Origin: Membranipora membranacea | Lineage: Eukaryota; Bryozoa; Gymnolaemata; Cheilostomatida; Membraniporidae | Assembly (NCBI GenBank): GCA_914767715.1 | Contig: OU612075.1 | Location: forward strand, 6,942,001 to 7,006,000 | DNA length: 64,000 nucleotides | Direction of reading: 5' to 3' | Shown: positions 59,891-64,000 of the stretch, piece after piece | How the letters are laid out: every line of letters begins with the position of its first letter | Position numbering within the stretch: position 1 is the stretch's first letter | Notes under the pieces: generated by a model | What the model saw: the letters and a program-made list of their open reading frames with translations, nothing else | Database searches by the model: none | What the model was told of the DNA's origin: nothing | Made by a program: the position numbers and the translations under genes

Positions 59891-61705
59891 ACAGGACACT
59901 GGACCTTATATGCAATTGGAGAGCCTTCCTTTTGTGAGCCTGCAATGAGGAGGTTTTCTAATAGCTTATAATTAAAAATAATTTCTTTACCTCACATACA
60001 ATAACACACATACAGAAAACGACTATTGAACAAACTTGATCTAGAAGGGTGGAACATACCACAAAATAATATTAGTAGGTAAGTTCAAATGATTATGATT
60101 CATAAACCTGGTTCGACATATTTACAGCTGTATGAAATGTTTTAAGAGGCTAATCCGCCTGATCAATCGAGCAGGAGCAGTGTCAAGGTGATAAGATCAT
60201 CTATATGGCACTCCAGATTCAGAATTGCCTTATCTACAGTCATGTCAGACTTTAAGTGCAATTAAATTTAGATCGAGAGCAGTTGTACTATAATCTCAAT
60301 TTTTATATGCAATCAGACCCTGCATCATTGACATAAGGCTTGGTAAGTGATTTTTTCAGTTTGAAAAATAAAGATTTCCACACCTGTACTTGAATGTTGT
60401 TTTGTAATGAACTTCAAGGTACATGATATTGTTTGCATTTTGTCTTATTTTATTTTTTTGGCCCTGGCACTTCCTTGATCACATTTTATCCATTTTGCCA
60501 GCGCTTGGGTCGGCCCACCCTCTACTGACAAAGTCGATTTAAGTAGAGGGAGCAACTCCAACGCTGGCAAAATGGATCGAACTTGATTTAGGCAGGGAGG
60601 GTGCTCCAAAGCATGCTCGGAAACTATACAATTATTGATATTTCTAAGACGTAAAATAAGTTCAAGTTGTATCCACGACAGTCTCATTAATGGTTGGCAA
60701 TATCTTTTTCCTGTCCTTGCAAAAAAATAGTTTTGTGTCTCATGTGTGAAAATGTTTCCAATATAAAGCTAGCAGGGTTTGCAGAAAGTTCCACTCTGTG
60801 CATCGCCTACAGCACAGCCTACAATATATACCTATCCGATCGTCTGTCAAAGTTTATTTATTTCTTAGGACAATGAAAACAATCTCTGTTACATATCTTT
60901 TAGTTTTTTATTCAAATTATGGCTGTCATGAAATTATAACAAGAAGTTTTGCAGTATGGTTTGTTTGGCACAAATTTGAATATCTTTGCCGTATCACAGT
61001 ATCCGTTTTATGACTTCCAGGTTGTTTTTCAACCAGAAGTGCTGCACTGATGATGTAATCTTCCAAAAATACATGCATATCATGCAGCATCATCTATGAA
61101 TATTTGGGTGAGATAAATATTTCTCAATTGATACAAATCTTTGTGTTGATCCTATCTATGTATCAATAATCATCTCTAAATCTATCTAGCTTCTGATAAA
61201 AAACTCTGCAATAATTTTACCTCTGTTCATTTACACTAAACATTCAGTGTAGCAGAGAAGTGTTGCAGAATATTTTATCAGCCATTTTTTGACATGACTT
61301 TCTGCCATTTGGTTTCAAAAACGACAATGTTGACAACATATTCTCTGATTCCACTAATTTTTCTCACAGGTGAGTAGCGTACACAGCCTTGTCACGCGGT
61401 TACTTTCTTTGTTTTACCCCAAAAATAAAGAAATTAGCCGCGTGACTTGGCTAAGCGTACACAGTTATATTGATACGGGCTGTAAAAAGGGGCGAAAACA
61501 AAACAAACAAGGCTTACTGTAACACTGGTCATGACTATTGCATTCCTAGACTTTATCAACCTTTCTCTAAAAACAGTTACAGTCCGGCCAATAGGGACCT
61601 GATATAATAAATGGCTTGTCCTTGTTAAATGATACCATCTGATGATTCAATGTGAGTCGGAATATGATGTCGGGACTCGGGCTGTTTGGCTTTCACTTTT
61701 AATAA
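59891..61705. other. Unannotated stretch between the two duplicates
   Basis: Apart from the small MITE at 60,473-60,592 I see no gene, RNA or further repeat that I can support. Confidence 0.5.
60473..60592. mobile_element. Small MITE with ATCCATTTTGCCAGCG ends
   Basis: TTGATCACATTTTATCCATTTTGCCAGCG on the left in part mirrors CGCTGGCAAAATGGATCGAA on the right, with a CTCTAC/GTAGAG inner pair. A shorter relative is at 62,382-62,453. Confidence 0.65.
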
Positions 61706-63860
61706 GGACAGGTAAAGCACACATACAATGAGCTCAAATTTGGATCTCCTCATATGTGTGCTGCACAAAATTCTTACTTAATTTAAAAATTGATCGAAAC
61801 AGGAGTGCAGAGATTCAATGGGTTACTATGTCCTTGTCAGGCGGCCAATACAAAACAGAAGCCGGCTGACGAGGCTAGGGTTACTAGCACTAATGTCATT
61901 CTCTGAGGATTAATCTCAGAACAAAGGAAAAAGGGCAACCGCCCGCTCTGCTGATTCATTGCAAAACTAAAAAGAGTAGTACATACCTACACGCTCTTTA
62001 GCCTTCCTAGTAACTTGATGTCTCTTTAGCCTTCAATACTAGTAAAGTTAATCCTTGTGTACACTGACACTGCATACAGTCTTTACAATCCACTCCACAA
62101 TGAAAGCACTTCTTAAGAATTACAGGTCAAGTAAACACAATAGAATGTGCAACTTATTCCTAAGCTAGAACTATCATAGATGATACTTTTATGTTGTAAG
62201 CATTAAATCTATAAACGGAACTTCCTCGTTGGCGGAATCAAATTTTGATATGCTATGACAAGTACTATTGTATTATCTGTGTACAATGCCATCTCAAATC
62301 AAAGATGATAAAGATATTATTCTGATAAGAGGATGAGGCTCAAGCAGGCTAATCAGTCTCAAACAAAACACTTCAACAAACTAGATCAGGTTTGATCCAT
62401 TTTGCCAGCGTTGGAATTGCCCCTCTACTGGCAAAATGGCTCAAACATGATCTAACAACAAACTAATAGCTTAGTAAAGTAAACCTATATAGTTTGGTGT
62501 GGCATGTTTGACTTTTAAGGCAAAAGTTTAGCACACCTCGATAAATCACAGACCTTCTGATAGGTCTAAGATTAGCCCCCCCCCCCCCCCTTCTCCTCTG
62601 AAGTACATTAATACTACTTCCCCTTATGTTACTAGTGAGAAGGAAATAGAATCTTTGGCGATCCATCGTTCTGAGACTGTGTGGGGCAATGAAAGGAGTT
62701 CATTGGTGTGGGGAACTCTTAAAAATATGGCTTTATCTATGCTTGAGGTATCAAATGCGGGGCAAATTCGCCAATAAAAACGATAATTAAGTGATAACAC
62801 GAAATAGAACTGGCTCAAGAACATTATCCAGACACAATATAAAATTTCACCTGTTAATCAGAATGAACAGGTGATCACGAAGTCCATGGCAGGAAAATTA
62901 CAGCAAAGACAACAGGTTGTTTTGAAATTGAAAGATATATTTTGTTTTAAAATGATGACGGATGACAACCCTTGCAAGTGCGAGGTGAACTGATTGAACA
63001 CACCAGGGAGGTTGGACACCCTCCCACCCTCCCTACGCACACCACGTAACATGACATACCGATAGGTCAGGATCAACAGAGCCTACGTGTACGCTTATAC
63101 ACCGTCGACTGGATGTCCAGAGGCTATTCCAGTATGTGCTTCTTATCAGTGTTTAAACTGGAGTTTAGATAGCAGGAAACCAGCTAAGGATTGCTATAGC
63201 TAGCACACCACGAAGTGAAAAACAAGTCCTTTATAATATGTAAACAAAGTTGAATCAACAAAATGTTACAAGATAACAGAAAGTTTAGAAATGATGAGGG
63301 AACTAAGCGGCTATGGACTATTGGATCACAAATAAATTATTAGACACGCTCATATGAAGCCTGGACTTCCCTGTTGACTCATACTTGCAGTGATGATGCG
63401 TGATGAGTTTGGTATTCAATAGTCTGATTATAGCATGCAGAATGACATGCAATTTCACTTATGACTGTGGTTGGTAAATACTATCACATTATTTTTCTTA
63501 AAGACATGTATGCATCTGAAATGTATTATGCATTGTGTCTCTGAAGTCAAAAGTGGAAGTGAAATTAAATTGACATGTTCGAAGTTAAATTAAAGTTAGA
63601 TATCATAGATATCATAGATATAAAACTCTTTTTACTTTGTTCCAACTGCTGCAGTGAACAGGTGTGGAATTAATCTGAGCCCCCCCCCCCCCCCTCAGGT
63701 GAAATAGAAATTAAATACTGTGATCACCAGAATTTAGAAGTAGCATAAACTTCTAATTTGTTTATCAGAAACTGCTGGTAACAGAAAATGGGCACCATCC
63801 ATCTCATATCAAGAAAAGAGAAAGGTATCTATACTTTGATTCAAGATATGATAACTCAGT
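61706..63860. repeat. Direct segmental duplication, copy II
   Basis: Counterpart of 57,316-59,890. It lacks the 703-bp transposon but has its own 72-bp MITE (62,382-62,453) and a short extra block near 61,830-61,880. C runs near 62,578 and 63,681 are also private to it. No gene recognised. Confidence 0.8.
62382..62453. mobile_element. 72-bp MITE, relative of 60,473-60,592
   Basis: AGATCAGGTTTGATCCATTT on the left mirrors the right end AAAATGGCTCAAACATGATCT. CAACAAAC stands on both sides, and the other duplicate (about 57,926) lacks the insert, so it entered after the duplication. Confidence 0.7.
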
Positions 63861-64000
63861 AGGTAAGTAGGATGATGAAAGCATGGTAGCATAAATCACA
63901 TGTAAAGGGAAAGAAGCAGATAACGACAAACGAAAGGCGAATTTGCAACATGAGTAGGTAAGTTCAATAGGAGCTGTTCAGTCACAACTAGGAATAATTT

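Overview
The window is nuclear DNA of an intron-rich, AT-rich invertebrate metazoan. It has spliced genes with GT-AG introns of about 0.1-1.3 kb, palindromic DNA transposons, tRNA-derived SINE-like repeats and long poly-C tracts. The phylum cannot be fixed from this sequence alone; a marine invertebrate is the best guess. No bacterial or viral gene is visible.

All recognisable coding content is three tandem paralogues on the minus strand, called here gene A (54,983-38,774, complete), gene B (34,580-19,114, complete in outline but damaged) and gene C (11,351 to beyond the left edge, 18 exons present). They encode receptor-type protein tyrosine phosphatases (RPTPs) with an unusual outside part. 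From the N-terminus the order is: signal peptide; two PAN/apple-like cysteine domains; a single-exon domain of about 160 residues that I do not recognise; further beta-rich modules; an FN3 domain; a membrane-proximal RPTP domain carrying a furin-type site; one membrane helix; a juxtamembrane segment with an SH3-ligand-like motif and a YQNM motif; a D1 phosphatase domain with WPD loop and HC(X5)R loop; and a D2 domain that has lost both loops. Gene A assembles into 28 coding exons with every intron phase matching, giving 4,584 nt and 1,527 residues.

Layout, left to right: 1-11,351 gene C (its D1 catalytic exon onward lies off the left edge); 11,390-19,113 spacer with a 2.5-kb long-inverted-repeat element, tRNA-related repeats and a small hAT-like element; 19,114-34,580 gene B, with a one-base deletion in exon 5 and a TAA in exon 15, so probably a young pseudogene; 34,622-38,773 spacer with a SINE and a 0.5-kb inverted-repeat element; 38,774-54,983 gene A; 55,040-64,000 flank with a diverged direct duplication (about 57.3-59.9 and 61.7-63.9 kb) and several MITEs, one of which has its empty site preserved in the other duplicate.

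The most interesting points are the PAN-RPTP architecture itself, a mutually exclusive juxtamembrane exon pair (20-nt microexon or 68-nt exon) kept whole in A but reduced to one alternative each in B and C, a conserved CD28-like YxNM motif next to a proline motif, and a phosphatase half that is far more uniform between A and B than the ectodomain. Together these suggest a small family of cell-surface recognition receptors with diversifying ectodomains and a shared intracellular signalling module. The ligand and function are unknown.
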